Origin: Nematostella vectensis
Taxonomy: Eukaryota; Cnidaria; Anthozoa; Actiniaria; Edwardsiidae
Assembly (NCBI RefSeq): GCF_932526225.1
Contig: NC_064042.1
Coordinates: forward strand, 16,112,751-16,176,750
Length of the DNA stretch: 64,000 bases
Direction: 5' to 3'
The translations under genes were made by a program, and so were the position numbers. Under the pieces are notes generated by a model. That model made no database searches. It was given only the letters and a program-made list of their open reading frames with translations, and had not been told where the DNA came from. Of the stretch, positions 36,101 to 51,100 are shown one piece after another. The stretch's first letter is position 1; each line of letters starts with the position of its first letter.

Positions 36101-39100
36101 TCATTTCTACTTGTGTCACAGTCTCAGTGCCTCCTGACCATTCCTGTTTCCAACAGCCCTCTCGTACCCTAGCCACTCCCTTCTCGTACCCTAGCCACTC
36201 CCTTCTCGTACCCTAGCCACTCCCTTCTCGTACTCTAGCCACTCCCTTCTCGTACCCTAGCCACTCCCTTCTCGTACCCTAGCCACTCCCTTCTCGTACC
36301 CTAGCCAATCCCTTCTCGTACCCTAGCCACTCCCTTCTCGTACCCTAGCCACTCCCTTCTCGTACCCTAGCCACTCCCTTCTCGTACCCTAGCCACTCCC
36401 TTCTCGTACCCTAGCCACTCCCTTCTCGTACCCTAGCCACTCCCTTCTCGTACCCTAGCCACTCCCTTCTCGTACCCTAGCCACTCCCTTCTCGTACCCT
36501 AGCCACTCCCTTCTCGTACCCTAGCCACTCCCTTCTCGTACCCTAGCCACTCCCTTCTCGTACCCTAGCCACTCCCTTCTCGTACCCTAGCCACTCCCTT
36601 CTCGTACCCTAGCCAATCCCTTCTCGTACCCTAGCCACTCCCTTCTCGTACTCTAGCCACTCCCTTCTCGTACTCTAGCCACTCCCTTCTCGTATTCTAG
36701 CCACTCCCTTCTCGTACCCTAGCCACTCCCTTCTCGTACTCTAGCCACTCCCTTCTCGTACTCTAGCCACTCCCTTCTCGTATTCTAGCCACTCCCTTCT
36801 CGTACCCTAGCCACTCCCTTCTCGTACCCTAGCCACTCCCTTCTCGTACCCTAGCCACTCCCTTCTCGTACCCTAGCCACTCCCTTCTCCTACTCTAGCC
36901 ACTCCCTTCTCGTACCCTAGCCACTCCCTTCTCGTACCCTAGCCACTCTCTTCTTATACTCTAGCCACTCAATTCTTATACTCTAGCCACTCAATTCTTA
37001 TACTCTAGCCACTCCCTTCTTATACCCTAGCCACTCCCTTCTTATACTCTAGCAACTCCCTTCTTATACCCTAGCAACTCCCTTCTTATACCCTAGCCAC
37101 TCCCTTCTTTTACTCTAGCCACTCCCTTCTTATACTCTAGCAACTCCCTTCTTATACCCTAGCAACTCCCTTCTTATACCCTAGCCACTCCCTTCTTTTA
37201 CTCTAGCAACTCCCTTCTTTTACTTTAGCCACTCCCTTCTTTTACTTTAGCCACTCCCTTCTTTTACTTTAGCCACTCCCTTCTTATACTCTAGCCACTC
37301 CCTTCTTATACCCTAGCCACTCCCTTCTTATACCCTAGCCACTCCCTTCTTATACCCTAGCCACTCCCTTCTTATACCCTAGCCACTCCCTTCTTATACC
37401 CTAGCCACTCTCTTCTTATACCCTAGCCACTCCCTTCTTATATCCTAGCCACTCCCTTCTTATACCCTAGCCACTCCCTTCTTATACCCTAGCAACTCCC
37501 TTCTTATACTCTAGCCACTCCTTTCTTATACCCTAGCCACTCCCTTCTTATACCCTAGCCACTCCCTTCTTATATCCTAGCAACTTCCTTCTGATACCCT
37601 AGCAACTCCCTTCTTATACTCTAGCAACTCCCTTCTTGTACCCTAGCCACTCCCTTCTTATACCCTAGCAACTCCCTTCTTATACTCTAGCAACTCCCTT
37701 CTTATACCCTAGCCACTCCCTTCTTATACCCTAGCCACTCCCTTCTTATATCCTAGCAACTTCCTTCTGATACCCTAGCAACTCCTTCTTATACCCTAGC
37801 AACTCCCTTCTTATACCCTAGCCACTCCCTTCTTATACCCTAGCCACTCCCTTCTTATATCCTAGCAACTTCCTTCTGATACCCTAGCAACTCCTTCTTA
37901 TACCCTAGCAACTCCCTTCTTATACCCTAGCCACTCCCTTCTTATACTCTAGCCACTCCCTTCTTATACCCTAGCCACTCCCTTCTTATACCCTAGCCAC
38001 TCCCTTCTTATACCCTAGCCACTCCCTTCTTATACTCTAGCCACTCCCTTCTTATACCCTAGCAACTCCCTTCTTATACTCTAGCAACTCCCTTCTTATA
38101 TCCTAGCCACTCCCTTCTTATACCCTAGCCACTCCCTTCTTATATCCTAGCCACTCCCTTCTTATACCCTAGCCACTCCCTTCTTATACCCTAGCCACTC
38201 CCTTCTTATACCCTAGCCACTCCCTTCTTATACCCTAGCCACTCCCTTCTTATACCCTAGCCACTCTCTTCTTATACCCTAGCCACTCCCTTCTTATACC
38301 CTAGCAACTCCCTTCTTATACTCTAGCAACTCCCTTCTTATATCCTAGCCACTCCCTTCTTATACCCTAGCCACTCCCTTCTTATACCCTAGCCACTCCC
38401 TTCTTATACCCTAGCCACTCCCTTCTTATACCCTAGCCACTCCCTTCTTATACCCTAGCCACTCTCTTCTTATACCCTAGCCACTCCCTTCTTATATCCT
38501 AGCCACTCCCTTCTTATACCCTAGCCACTCCCTTCTTATACCCTAGCAACTCCCTTCTTATACTCTAGCCACTCCTTTCTTATACCCTAGCCACTCCCTT
38601 CTTATACCCTAGCCACTCCCTTCTTATATCCTAGCAACTTCCTTCTGATACCCTAGCAACTCCCTTCTTATACTCTAGCAACTCCCTTCTTGTACCCTAG
38701 CCACTCCCTTCTTATACCCTAGCCACTCCCTTCTCGTACCCTAGCCACTCCCTTCTCGTACCCTAGCCACTCCCTTCTTATACCCTAGCCACTCCCTTCT
38801 TATATCCTAGCAACTTCCTTCTGATACCCTAGCAACTCCTTCTTATACCCTAGCAACTCCCTTCTTATACCCTAGCCACTCCCTTCTTATACCCTAGCCA
38901 CTCCCTTCTTATATCCTAGCAACTTCCTTCTGATACCCTAGCAACTCCTTCTTATACCCTAGCAACTCCCTTCTTATACCCTAGCCACTCCCTTCTTATA
39001 CTCTAGCCACTCCCTTCTTATACCCTAGCCACTCCCTTCTTATACCCTAGCCACTCCCTTCTTATACCCTAGCCACTCCCTTCTTATACTCTAGCCACTC

Positions 39101-42100
39101 CCTTCTTATACCCTAGCAACTCCCTTCTTATACTCTAGCAACTCCCTTCTTATATCCTAGCCACTCCCTTCTTATACCCTAGCCACTCCCTTCTTATACT
39201 CTAGCCACTCCTTTCTTATACCCTAGCCACTCCCTTCTTATACCCTAGCCACTCCCTTCTTATATCCTAGCAACTCCCTTCTTATACCCTAGCAACTCTC
39301 TTCTTATACCCTAGCAACTCCCTTCTTATACTCTAGCAACTCCCTTCTTATACCCTAGCAACTCCCTTCTTATACTCTAGCAACTCCCTTCTTATATCCT
39401 AGCCACTCCCTTCTTATACCCTAGCCACTCCCTTCTTATACCCTAGCAACTCCCTTCTTATACTCTAGCCACTCCTTTCTTATACCCTAGCCACTCCCTT
39501 CTTATACCCTAGCCACTCCTTTCTTATACCCTAGCCACTCCCTTCTTATACTCTAGCCACTCCCTTCTTTTACTTTAGCCACTCCCTTCTTATACTTTAG
39601 CCACTCCCTTCTTATACCCTAGCCACTCCCTTCTTATACCCTAGCCACTCCCTTCTTATACTCTAGCCACTCTCTTCTTATACCCTAGCCACTCCCTTCT
39701 TATACCCTAGCCACTCCCTTCTTATACCCTAGCCACTCCCTTCTTATACCCTAGCCACTCCCTTCTTATACCCTAGCCACTCCCTTCTTATACCCTAGCC
39801 ACTCCCTTCTTATACCCTAGCCACTCCCTTCTTATACCCTAGCCACTCCCTTCTTATACCCTAGCCACTCCCTTCTTTTACTTTAGCCACTCCCTTCTTA
39901 TACCCTAGCCACTCCCTTCTTATACTCTAGCCACTCTCTTCTTATACCCTAGCCACTCCCTTCTTATACTCTAGCCACTCCCTTCTTATACTCTAGCCAC
40001 TCTCTTCTTATACCCTAGCCACTCTCTTCTTATACCCTAGCCACTCCCTTCTTATACCCTAGCCACTCCCTTCTTATACTCTAGCCACTCCCTTCTTATA
40101 CCCTAGCAACTCCCTTCTTATACCCTAGCCACTCCCTTCTTATACCCTAGCCACTCCCTTCTTATATCCTAGCAACTCCCTTCTTTTACTTTAGCCACTC
40201 CCTTCTTATACTCTAGCCACTCCCTTCTTATACTCTAGCCACTCCCTTCTTTTACTTTAGCCACTCCCTTCTTATACTCTAGCCACTCCCTTCTTATACT
40301 CTAGCCACTCTCTTCTTATACCCTAGCCACTCCCTTCTTATACTCTAGCCACTCCCTTCTTATACCCTAGCCACTCCCTTCTTATACCCTAGCCACTCCC
40401 TTCTTATACCCTAGCCACTCCCTTCTTATACCCTAGCCACTCCCTTCTTATACCCTAGCAACTCCCTTCTTATACTCTAGCCACTCCCTTCTTATACTCT
40501 AGCCACTCCCTTCTTATACTCTAGCCACTCTCTTCTTATACCCTAGCCGCTCCCTTCTTATACTCTAGCCACTCCCTTCTTATACCCTAGCCACTCTCTT
40601 CTTATACCCTAGCCACTCCCTTCTTATACTCTAGCCACTCCCTTCTTATACTCTAGCCACTCCCTTCTTATACTCTAGCCACTCCCTTCTTTCACTTTAG
40701 CCACTCCCTTCTTATACTCTAGCCACCCCCTTCTTATACCCTAGCCACTCCCTTCTTATACCCTAGCCACTCTCTTCTTATACCCTAGCCACTCCCTTCT
40801 TATACTCTAGCCACTCCCTTCTTATACTCTAGCCACTCTCTTCTTATACCCTAGCCACTCTCTTCTTATACCCTAGCCACTCCCTTCTTATACCCTAGCC
40901 ACTCCCTTCTTATACTCTAGCCACTCCCTTCTTATACCCTAGCCACTCCCTTCTTATACCCTAGCCACTCCCTTCTTATACCCTAGCAACTCCTTTCTTA
41001 TACTCTAGCAACTCCCTTCTTATACCCTAGCCACTCCCTTCTTATACCCTAGCAACTCCCTTCTTATACTCTAGCAACTCCCTTCTTATACTCTAGCCAC
41101 TCCCTTCTTATACCCTAGCCACTCTCTTCTTATACTCTAGCCACTCCCTTCTTATACCCTAGCCACTCCCTTCTTATACCCTAGCAACTCCCTTCTTATA
41201 CTCTAGCCACTCCCTTCTTATACTCTAGCCACTCTCTTCTTATACCCTAGCCACTCCCTTCTTATACTCTAGCCACTCTCTTCTTATACCCTAGCCACTC
41301 CCTTCTTATACTCTAGCCACTTCCTTCTTATACCCTAGCCACTCCCTTCTTATACCCTAGCAACTCCCTTCTTATACTCTAGCCACTCCCTTCTTATACT
41401 CTAGCCACTCCCTTCTCATACCCTAGCAACTCCCTTCTTATACCCTAGCCACTCTCTTCTTATACCCTAGCCACTCTCTTCTTATACCCTAGCCACTCCC
41501 TTCTTATACCCTAGCCACTCCCTTTTTATACTCTAGCCACTCCCTTCTTATACCCTAGCCACTCCCTTCTTATACCCTAGCCACTCCCTTCTTATACCCT
41601 AGCAACTCCCTTCTTATACTCTAGCAACTCCCTTCTTATACCCTAGCCACTCTCTTCTTATACCCTAGCCACTCCCTTCTTATACCCTAGCAACTTCCTA
41701 CTTATACCCTAGCAACTTCCTACTTATACCCTAGCCACTCCCTTCTTATACCCTAGCCACTCCCTTCTTATACCCTAGCCACTCCCTTCTTATACCCTAG
41801 CAACTCCCTTCTTATACCCTAGCCACTCCCTTCTTATACCCTAGCCACTCCCTTCTTATACCCTAGCCACTCCCTTCTTATACTCTAGCAACTCCCTTCT
41901 TATACCCTAGCCACTCCCTTCTTATACCCTAGCCACTCCCTTCTTATACCCTAGCCACTCCCTTCTTATACCCTAGCAACTCCCTTCTTATACTCTAGCC
42001 ACTCCCTTCTTATACCCTAGCCACTCCCTTCTTATACCCTAGCCACTCCCTTCTTATACCCTAGCAACTTCCTACTTATACCCTAGCCACTCCCTTCTTA

Positions 42101-45100
42101 TACCCTAGCAACCCCCTTCTTTTACTTTAGCAACTCCCTTCTTATACCCTAGCAACTCCCTTCTTATACTCTAGCCACTCCCTTTTTATACCCTAGCCAC
42201 TCCCTTTTTATACTCTAGCCACTCCCTTCTTATACTCTAGCCACTCCCTTCTTATACCCTAGCCACTCCCTTCTTATACCCTAGCCACTCCCTTCTTATA
42301 CCCTAGCCACTCCCTTCTTATATCCTAGCCACTCCCTTCTTATACTCTAGCCACTCCCTTCTTATACTCTAGCCACTCCCTTCTTATACCCTAGCCACTC
42401 CCTTCTTATACTCTAGCCACTCCCTTCTTTTACTTTAGCCACTCCCTTCTTATACCCTAGCCACTCCCTTCTTATACCCTAGCCACTCCCTTCTTATACC
42501 CTAGCAACTCCCTTCTTATACCCTAGCCACTCCCTTCTTATACCCTAGCAACTTCCTTCTTATACCCTAGCCACTCCCTTCTTATACCCTAGCCACTCCC
42601 TTTTTATACTCTAGCCACTCCCTTCTTATACTCTAGCCACTCCCTTCTTATACCCTAGCAACTCCCTTGTTATACCCTAGCCACTCCCTTCTTATACCCT
42701 AGCCACTCCCTTCTTTTACTTTAGCCACTCCCTTCTTATACTCTAGCAACTCCCTTCTTATACCCTAGCCACTCCCTTCTTATACCCTAGCAACTCTCTT
42801 CTTATACCCTAGCAACTCTCTTCTTATACCCTAGCAACTTCCTTCTTATACCCTAGCCACTCCCTTCTTATACTCTAGCAACTCCCTTCTTATACTCTAG
42901 CCACTCCCTTCTTATACCCTAGCCACTCCCTTCTTATACCCTAGCCACTCCCTTCTTATACTCTAGCAACTCCCTTCTTTTACTTTAGCCACTCCCTTCT
43001 TATACTCTAGCAACTCCCTTCTTATACCCTAGCCACTCCCTTCTTATACCCTAGCAACTCTCTTCTTATACCCTAGCAACTCTCTTCTTATACCCTAGCA
43101 ACTTCCTTCTTATACCCTAGCCACTCCCTTCTTATACCCTAGCCACTCCCTTCTTATACGCTAGCCACTCCCTTCTTATACCCTAGCCACTCCCTTCTTA
43201 TACCCTAGCCACTCCCTTCTTATACCCTAGCAACTCCCTTCTTATACCCTAGCCACTCCCTTCTTATACCCTAGCCACTCCCTTCTTATACTCTAGCAAC
43301 TCCCTTCTTATACTCTAGCAACTCCCTTCTTATACCCTAGCCACTCCCTTCTTATACTCTAGCAACTCCCTTCTTATACCCTAGCCACTCCCTTCTTATA
43401 CCCTAGCCACTCCCTTCTTATACCCTAGCAACTCCCTTCTTATACCCTAGCCACTCCCTTCTTATACTCTAGCAACTCCCTTCTTATACTCTAGCAACTC
43501 CCTTCTTATACCCTAGCCACTCCCTTGTTTTACTTTAGCCACTCCCTTCTTTTACTTTAGCCACTCCCTTCTTTTACTCTAGCAACTCCCTCCTCGCTTG
43601 TGTTATGAGACCCTATGAGAATGATTGTCTGCTGCAGCAGACCATTGCCTTTTTAAGACTGTGTAAATATAATGAAGTATCCCATTTCTTACCGCAGTAA
43701 CCATCTTGGAGTTTGGATTAGATGCCGACACTAGGGAGATGGAAACGCCCTGACATTGGCCACCTGCAAGAAACACACTATTTAACACACTGCAGCATAT
43801 TATAATTCTCTCCAAGGTCCATTGACCATGAATGAAAATGAGAATGAGCCTCTTAGAAAGACAAAATCCCCATCCTCTAGTGAACTGTAAAACCCTTGCA
43901 CGTGATTATTATCGGAACAGCCTGGCACTCGAAGGGAAAGAACAGATGGAAAATATGTTTTGAAATATTGGAAATTTGTATCGCACAAATTATTATCCGA
44001 GACATGATCAAATACTTTACTCGTCAGTGTGAATATAAGGACTGTTCCACAGTGAGTTAGTGTGTAAGCATTGTGACTGAAGATGTTACTAAAGGCCAGC
44101 TACCTCATAGAGGTTAATGATGTGCTTTGAGACAGGACCTCCATCTGAGAAGGCCAAGGATGCACAGCCGCTAATATAAAGTGCAAGTATTTAAAAAAAA
44201 AAAAAAAAAAACGAACAACCTGACTTGGTTTGACCCCTGGTCTTTTTGCTTGAGACAAAGCATGTTCCACTGAGCTATTGCGCCACTTACCGATGCACTT
44301 GACAGATCCTGAAACAGCAGCCCGGAACTGGGAAAAGACAACATCAACCACAGGTGCATCATCAAGAGTTATGACTTGCTCAGCAGGCTTGAAAACCAAC
44401 CCAGACTCAGCCTCAACGCTAGTAACTACGGGCTGGGAACATAAGGAATGAAGATTAAGCAACAAACACCAACCCACACCCAGCCTTAACGCTAGTAACT
44501 ACGGGCTGGGAATATAAGGAATGAAGATTAAGCAACAAACACCAACCCACACCCAGCCTTAACGCTAGTAACCATGGGCTGGGAACATAAGGAATGAAGA
44601 TTAAGCAACAGACACTAACCCACACCCAGCCTTAACACTAGTAACCATGGGCGGGGAACATAAGGAATGAAGATTAAGCAACAGACACTAACCCACACCC
44701 AGCCGCAACACTAGTAACTACGGGCTGGGAACATAAGGAATGAAGATTAAGCAACAAACACTAACCCACACCCAGCCTCAACGCTAGTAACTACGGGCTG
44801 GGAACATAAGGAATGAAGATTAAGCAACAAACACTAACCCACACCCAGCCACAACACTAGTAACTACGGGCTGGGAACATAAGGAATGAAGATTAAGCAA
44901 CAGACACTAACCCACACCCAGCCTCAATGACTCAATCACTATTGATAACAGTGATTATGTAATTATGAGAAGATACCCTTAAAAAAATGCAACAGCTTTC
45001 ACAAATTAGCTGATGGAGACGGATGCTTTCTCATATGGCAGCTAATAGAGATTTTTAAACAATTAAGATTAAGGGCTTACTAACTGAGAGCTTACTAACT

Positions 45101-48100
45101 CAGCCTTAATGCTGGTAACCACAAACACATAACTCCTGGACATACCTGGATGGTGTGCACACCAGAGCTGACTCTAAAGCAGAAGGAGCCGTCAGCATCT
45201 GCTGTTGCTGACATGGATCTGGTTGAAATGGGGGCATCCTTGGTATTCAGCACCGCCTTGCGGCCACTCAGCTGAAAACAAAAAGTCAAACACACTAATA
45301 TCAATAATACTATATACTAATTAACTAACAAAAAAATATCAAAATCCTTCAAGTTGAGGGTCCCAGTCAAACACACTAGGGAAAAAACTCAAACATTTTA
45401 TTTTGAGGAATAAGGAAAGGATTTTTCCCCCTCATTTAATCACCCTTATGGATTGAATTGAGCTATTATCTGGCTAAAGAGTAGTTGATATCACCTTGAA
45501 TGGATGCATACCTTCAATCAAAACCATTTATCCGTTAGATTGATGCTTGGGTATCTTCATCTCGTTGTGTTTATTTTGCATTTATGATTTTTTTTGGTCA
45601 TGGGTACTTCTCAAAGCCGGTACAGGCCGATTGAGGGGCCAATGTGTTAATACAAAAAAACCCTTCAGTCTTAAATACATAATCTGAAAAGCATCTTTTA
45701 TCTCAACTCAAATATACACTCAATGTCTCATAAACTTTTCTTTATCTTTTCTTTTTTTTGGGATGATATTTGTTCACCACTCAAACACGATTGATTGTAC
45801 CAGAACATTCACAATCCTGCATGCACTGTTTTTAAATAGTTTTGAGTATTTTTGTTTGGTCAAGGGCTGTCCCTACTGTAGATGCCACTGTGTGGAGAAT
45901 CTCACCTGTGTCATGCCTGGGGGAAACACATCAACCGCCAACTTGCCGCACAAATGGTACCTGCATCAAATACGGGGCAGCACATTTCTTTCACAAGGCT
46001 GTATACACCTATTCAAGACTCTGTCATCTGAGCAAAGGGCAAATGACGATTGGAAAATAGGCAGTTCTACAATTAATCTGCAATAAATTGGAGCCATTCG
46101 AATTTCTACCAAATGCAGGAAAAATATGTATAAATCATATGATTGTCAAGTTAAGGTCGTTGTATAACTCTGGCATTGATGGAGTTTATTTTTCACAAAT
46201 TTTCTTACACATTTTTAGCACCTCTTGGTGGTAGATCTGCCATTTGAGATTCGCCATTTGCACTGATCTAATCCTGTAATTAGTATTTGTTGTATTTGCA
46301 AGCATAAATCCATAAACTTACTCCGTAAAATGCCACACACTCTACGCATATCCTTTGAGACACAGTGTGCAGAAATGTTTGAGGTGTTCAACCTCGCTGA
46401 GACGGGTAAAAGGGGGAGTACTAAATAAATAGTGCTGTCGATAGGCTAGAGCTTGAGAACTCTCTCAACAGTTTTGGTCTAAGCAGTAGGTGTAGGATAC
46501 CCAAAAGTGATGATGTGATAATAAGGTATTTATCTATAGGGATTATGTTCATCATCTTATCCAAACCACTCCCTGAACCCCCTCAATCATAAAGAATCAG
46601 ACTACCCTCGATATATGTGTTCTATAGGACGTACACAACAGGTTAAATGACTTACCTGACAGGCTTGATGTCTGGGAGTTTGGGAGTGTTGGGTGTCACT
46701 TGAACTTGCAATGCATCAAAGAAATAGTTGGTCTTGCTTGCCTTAAAAAAACACAATTATTTTAATTACAAATTCTATTAATACTCTATACGTCCACAAA
46801 ATTGCTCGATAAACATTTGTTAACTGTAGCAGTAGAAGACCAAGAGATTTTACTCTATATGTAGCCAATCTTTATTTATTTATTTATTTGTGTTTTTCTA
46901 TAAGCAATATTTAGGCTGGTCCAGTTCAGTAAAGGCTGGTTTAAATTGATACCTGCTTCTAACAGAATACAATATAATGACACATTTACATACAACACAA
47001 CATAGAACTATGAATTAGGTAAAAAAAAACATAACTAGCATGCTAAATGCGTGCTTAAATTGGTTATGTCTGGTGTATGTTGTCTGTACTGTACCTGTGT
47101 GGTGTATGTTGTCTGTACTGCACCTGTATTGTGTATGTTGTCTGTACTGTACCTGTATGGTGTATGTTGTCTGTACTGTACCTGTGTGGTGTATGTTGTC
47201 TGTACTGCACCTGTATTGTGTATGTTGTCTGTACTGTACCTGTATGGTGTGTGTTGTCTGTACTGTACCTGTATGGTGTATGTTGTCTGTACTGTACCTG
47301 TGTGGTGTATGTTGTCTGTACTGTACCTGTGTGGTGTATGTTGTCTGTACTGCACCTGTATTGTGTATGTTGTCTGTACTATACCTGTATTGTGTATGTT
47401 GTCTGTACTGTACCTGTGTGGTGTATGTTGTCTGTACTGTACCTGTGTGGTGTATGTTGTCTGTACTGTACCTGTGTGGTGTATGTTGTCTGTACTGTAC
47501 CTGTGTGGTGTATGTTGTCTGTACTGTACCTGTATGGTGTATGTTATCTGTACTGTACCTGTATGGTGTGTGTTGTCTGTACTGTACCTGTATGGTGTGT
47601 GTTGTCTGTACTGTACCTGTGTGGTGTATGTTTTCTGTACTGTACCTGTGTGGTGTATGTTGTCTGTACTGTACCTGTGTGGTGTATGTTGTCTGTACTG
47701 TACCTGTATTGTGTATGTTGTCTGTACTATACCTGTATTGTGTATGTTGTCTGTACTGTACCTGTGTGGTGTATGTTGTCTGTACTGTACCTGTGTGGTG
47801 TATGTTGTCTGTACTGTACCTGTGTGGTGTATGTTGTCTGTACTTTACCTGTGTGGTGTATGTTGTCTGTACTGTACCTGTATTGTGTATGTTGTCTGTA
47901 CTGTACCTGTATTGTGTATGTTGTCTGTACTGTACCTGTATGGTGTATGTTGTCTGTACTGTACCTGTATTGTGTATGTTGTCTGTACTGTACCTGTATG
48001 GTGTATGTTGTCTGTACTGTACCTGTATTGTGTATGTTGTCTGTACTGTACCTGTATTGTGTATGTTGTCTGTACTGTACCTGTATGGTGTATGTTGTCT

Positions 48101-51100
48101 GTACTGTACCTGTATTGTGTATGTTGTCTGTACTGTACCTGTATTGTGTAAGTTGTCTGCACTGTACCTGTATGGTGTATGTTGTCTGTACTATACCTGT
48201 ATGGTGTGTGTTGTCTGTACTGTACCTGTATGGTGTATGTTGTCTGTACTATACCTGTATGGTGTGTGTTGTCTGTACTATACCTGTATGGTGTGTGTTG
48301 TCTGTACTATACCTGTATGGTGTATGTTGTCTGTACTGTACCTGTATGGTGTATGTTGTCTGTACTGTACCTGTATTGTGTATGTTGTCTGTACTGTACC
48401 TGTATGGTGTATGTTGTCTGTACTGTACCTGTATGGTGTATGTTGTCTGTACTGTACCTGTATTGTGTATGTTATCTGTACTGTACCTGCATTGTGTATG
48501 TTGTCTGTACTGTACCTGTATTGTGTATGTTGTCTGTACTGTACCTGTATGGTGTATGTTGTCTGTACTGTACCTGTATGGTGTATGTTGTCTGTACTGT
48601 ACCTGAATTGTGTATGTTGTCTGTACTGTACCTGTATGGTGTATGTTGTCTGTACTGTACCTGTATTGTGTACGTCCCTGTTGTTATGTTGTCCAGAATG
48701 TACATCCCATCACGCTTTGTTGTGGTTGTTTTGCCGCCTGTGACGGTAAGGCTCACACCACTGATACCTTCACCCTGGAAAAAAGGTTATGGTGAAACTA
48801 AACAAATTAAGAGTGAAAATCAATAATGATGAAAATTTGTACTATACTTGTATACTTACATTTTATGATACATACATACTTACATACTCATACATACTCA
48901 CAATGGGGGAAAATGTTATGGTGAAACAAATTATTCTGTATTCAGAATACATACCTTGACAGATGTCACTCTGCCAACCACCGAGAAACCATGAACTTGA
49001 AAAGGTGTCTGGCAATAAAACGAGGTTAGCTTTACCATGAACATCTGAGCTAGATAATAAAAAGGCATAACATGCTATTGAGACCATCGACATTGCCCAC
49101 AAACCCACAAACAAATACATACATGCAACAGTTACTTTCACTATACATAAATAGGGCAAACAAGGAGGTAATTATATCAATATCAGGAATATCAAGTGCA
49201 ATAAAACTGGCCTTTTTCTTTACTTAGAGCTTGGTACAGTATCTGTGCCCTGGCCCAGGTATATTTTGTACATTATGCTCTTATGCTACAATTTATAGCA
49301 CTACACGAGTTTTTCCTCTACCTTCAACACCACACTCTTGTAGTTGACTGCAAAAGTAAGCTTGCTTGGCACAACATCAAACGTGATGTGTTCACCTTGG
49401 TAGAATGGCACCTGCCATCAACAGATATTTAGGGATTAAAATAGCAAAGTTAACCCTTTAAAACAGATAGATCTGGGAGCAAGAGGGTTAGTGATGTTAA
49501 CCCAATCATAGAGCATGTTTTATTTATTACACTAGTGCCCAGGTTGCAACAGCTTCAGTGTGGAATGCCTAGTAGTTTTCTTTTCATGTTCTGGCAAAGA
49601 AATGGTAATCATTTTCGGAAAGAGATGCATGTAAAATTGGATAAGCTTTTGGATGTATGAAGAAGAACTTTTTTTCATTGGTGCTGTTTTTTTCGAAATT
49701 TTTGTTCATAAGTTTTTCTTCTGCTTTATTTCATTGGCATGTTTATTCAAAAGACCTGCATAAAATATATAACATTGTACTACACCTTGTGAAGCACATA
49801 GGATGAATAGAATATCACTATTTTTGAAACTGTATTTTTAAATTGATTTGCTCATTCATTTGCAATCCATAAAGACATACACAATGATACCCTCACAGCA
49901 ACCTTGAGCTACTGTAGGTGTATATTGTACCAGGCCCGTACCCAGGCTTTTCCTCTGAGGGGTGCGAAATCCAAAAAAGTGGAACATTTTTTTTTTTTTG
50001 GGGGGGGAACCCCTAAAAGAATTAAAAAGGGGTTGTTTATGCCATTGCAGTATCTACACGGGACTTTATAATCAGATTTGACTACAAAAAAGGCTTAACT
50101 TATAGATTTATGACATACCAGATTGATTTAGATTGCCTTTCTTATCTAATTCGCTTATGCTTTATAGTTTTGTCTGGCACATCTATTGCGAACTAGAAGT
50201 GGACTTTTAGTCCGCACAGTGAGGGGTGCACCCCCTGGGTACCAGCCTTTGTCCTGAATCCTACCTACTAGAGCTAGGTGTATATTGTATTGAATCCTAC
50301 CTACTAGAGCTAGGTGTCTATTGTATTGAATCCTACCTACTAGAGCTAGGTGTATATTGTATTGAATCCTACCTACTAGAGCTAGGTGTATATTGTATTG
50401 AATTCTACCTACTAGAGCTAGGTGTATATTGTATTGAATCCTACCTACTAGAGCTAGGTGTATATTGTATTGAATCCTACCTACTAGAGCTAGGTGTATA
50501 TTGTATTGAATCCTACCTACTAGAGCTAGGTGTATATTGTATTGAATCCTACCTACTAGAGCTAGGTGTATATTGTATTGAATCCTACCTACTAGAGCTA
50601 GGTGTATATTGTATCGAATCCTACCTACTATAGCTAGGTGTATATTGTATTGAATCCTACCTACTAGAGCTAGGTGTATATTGTATTGAATTCTACCTAC
50701 TAGAGCTAGGTGTATATTGTATTGAATCCTACCTACTAGAGCTAGGTGTATGTTGTATTGAATCCTACCTACTAGAGCTAGGTGTATATTGTATTGAATC
50801 CTACCTACTAGAGCTAGGTGTATATTGTATTGAATCCTACCTACTAGAGCTAGGTGTATATTGTATTGAATCCTACCTACTAGAGCTAGGTGTATATTGT
50901 ATTGAATCCTACCTACTAGAGCTAGGTGTATATTGTATTGAATCCTACCTACTAGTGCTAGGTGTATATTGTATTGAATCCTACCTACTAGAGCTAGGTG
51001 TATATTGTATTGAATCATACCTACTAGAGCTAGGTGTATATTGTATTCAATCCTACCTAGTGCTAGGTGTATATTGTAGCCAATCTTACCAGGATGTATT

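Noticed and set aside
36158-43590. Telomeric or centromeric satellite
   Set aside because: The 22-bp unit has no TTAGGG-type motif and lies wholly inside an intron of a conserved gene.
47040-48743. Cys/Val/Tyr-rich 567-codon frame
   Set aside because: Three overlapping frames of the same 29-bp repeat are open on one strand, so none is informative.
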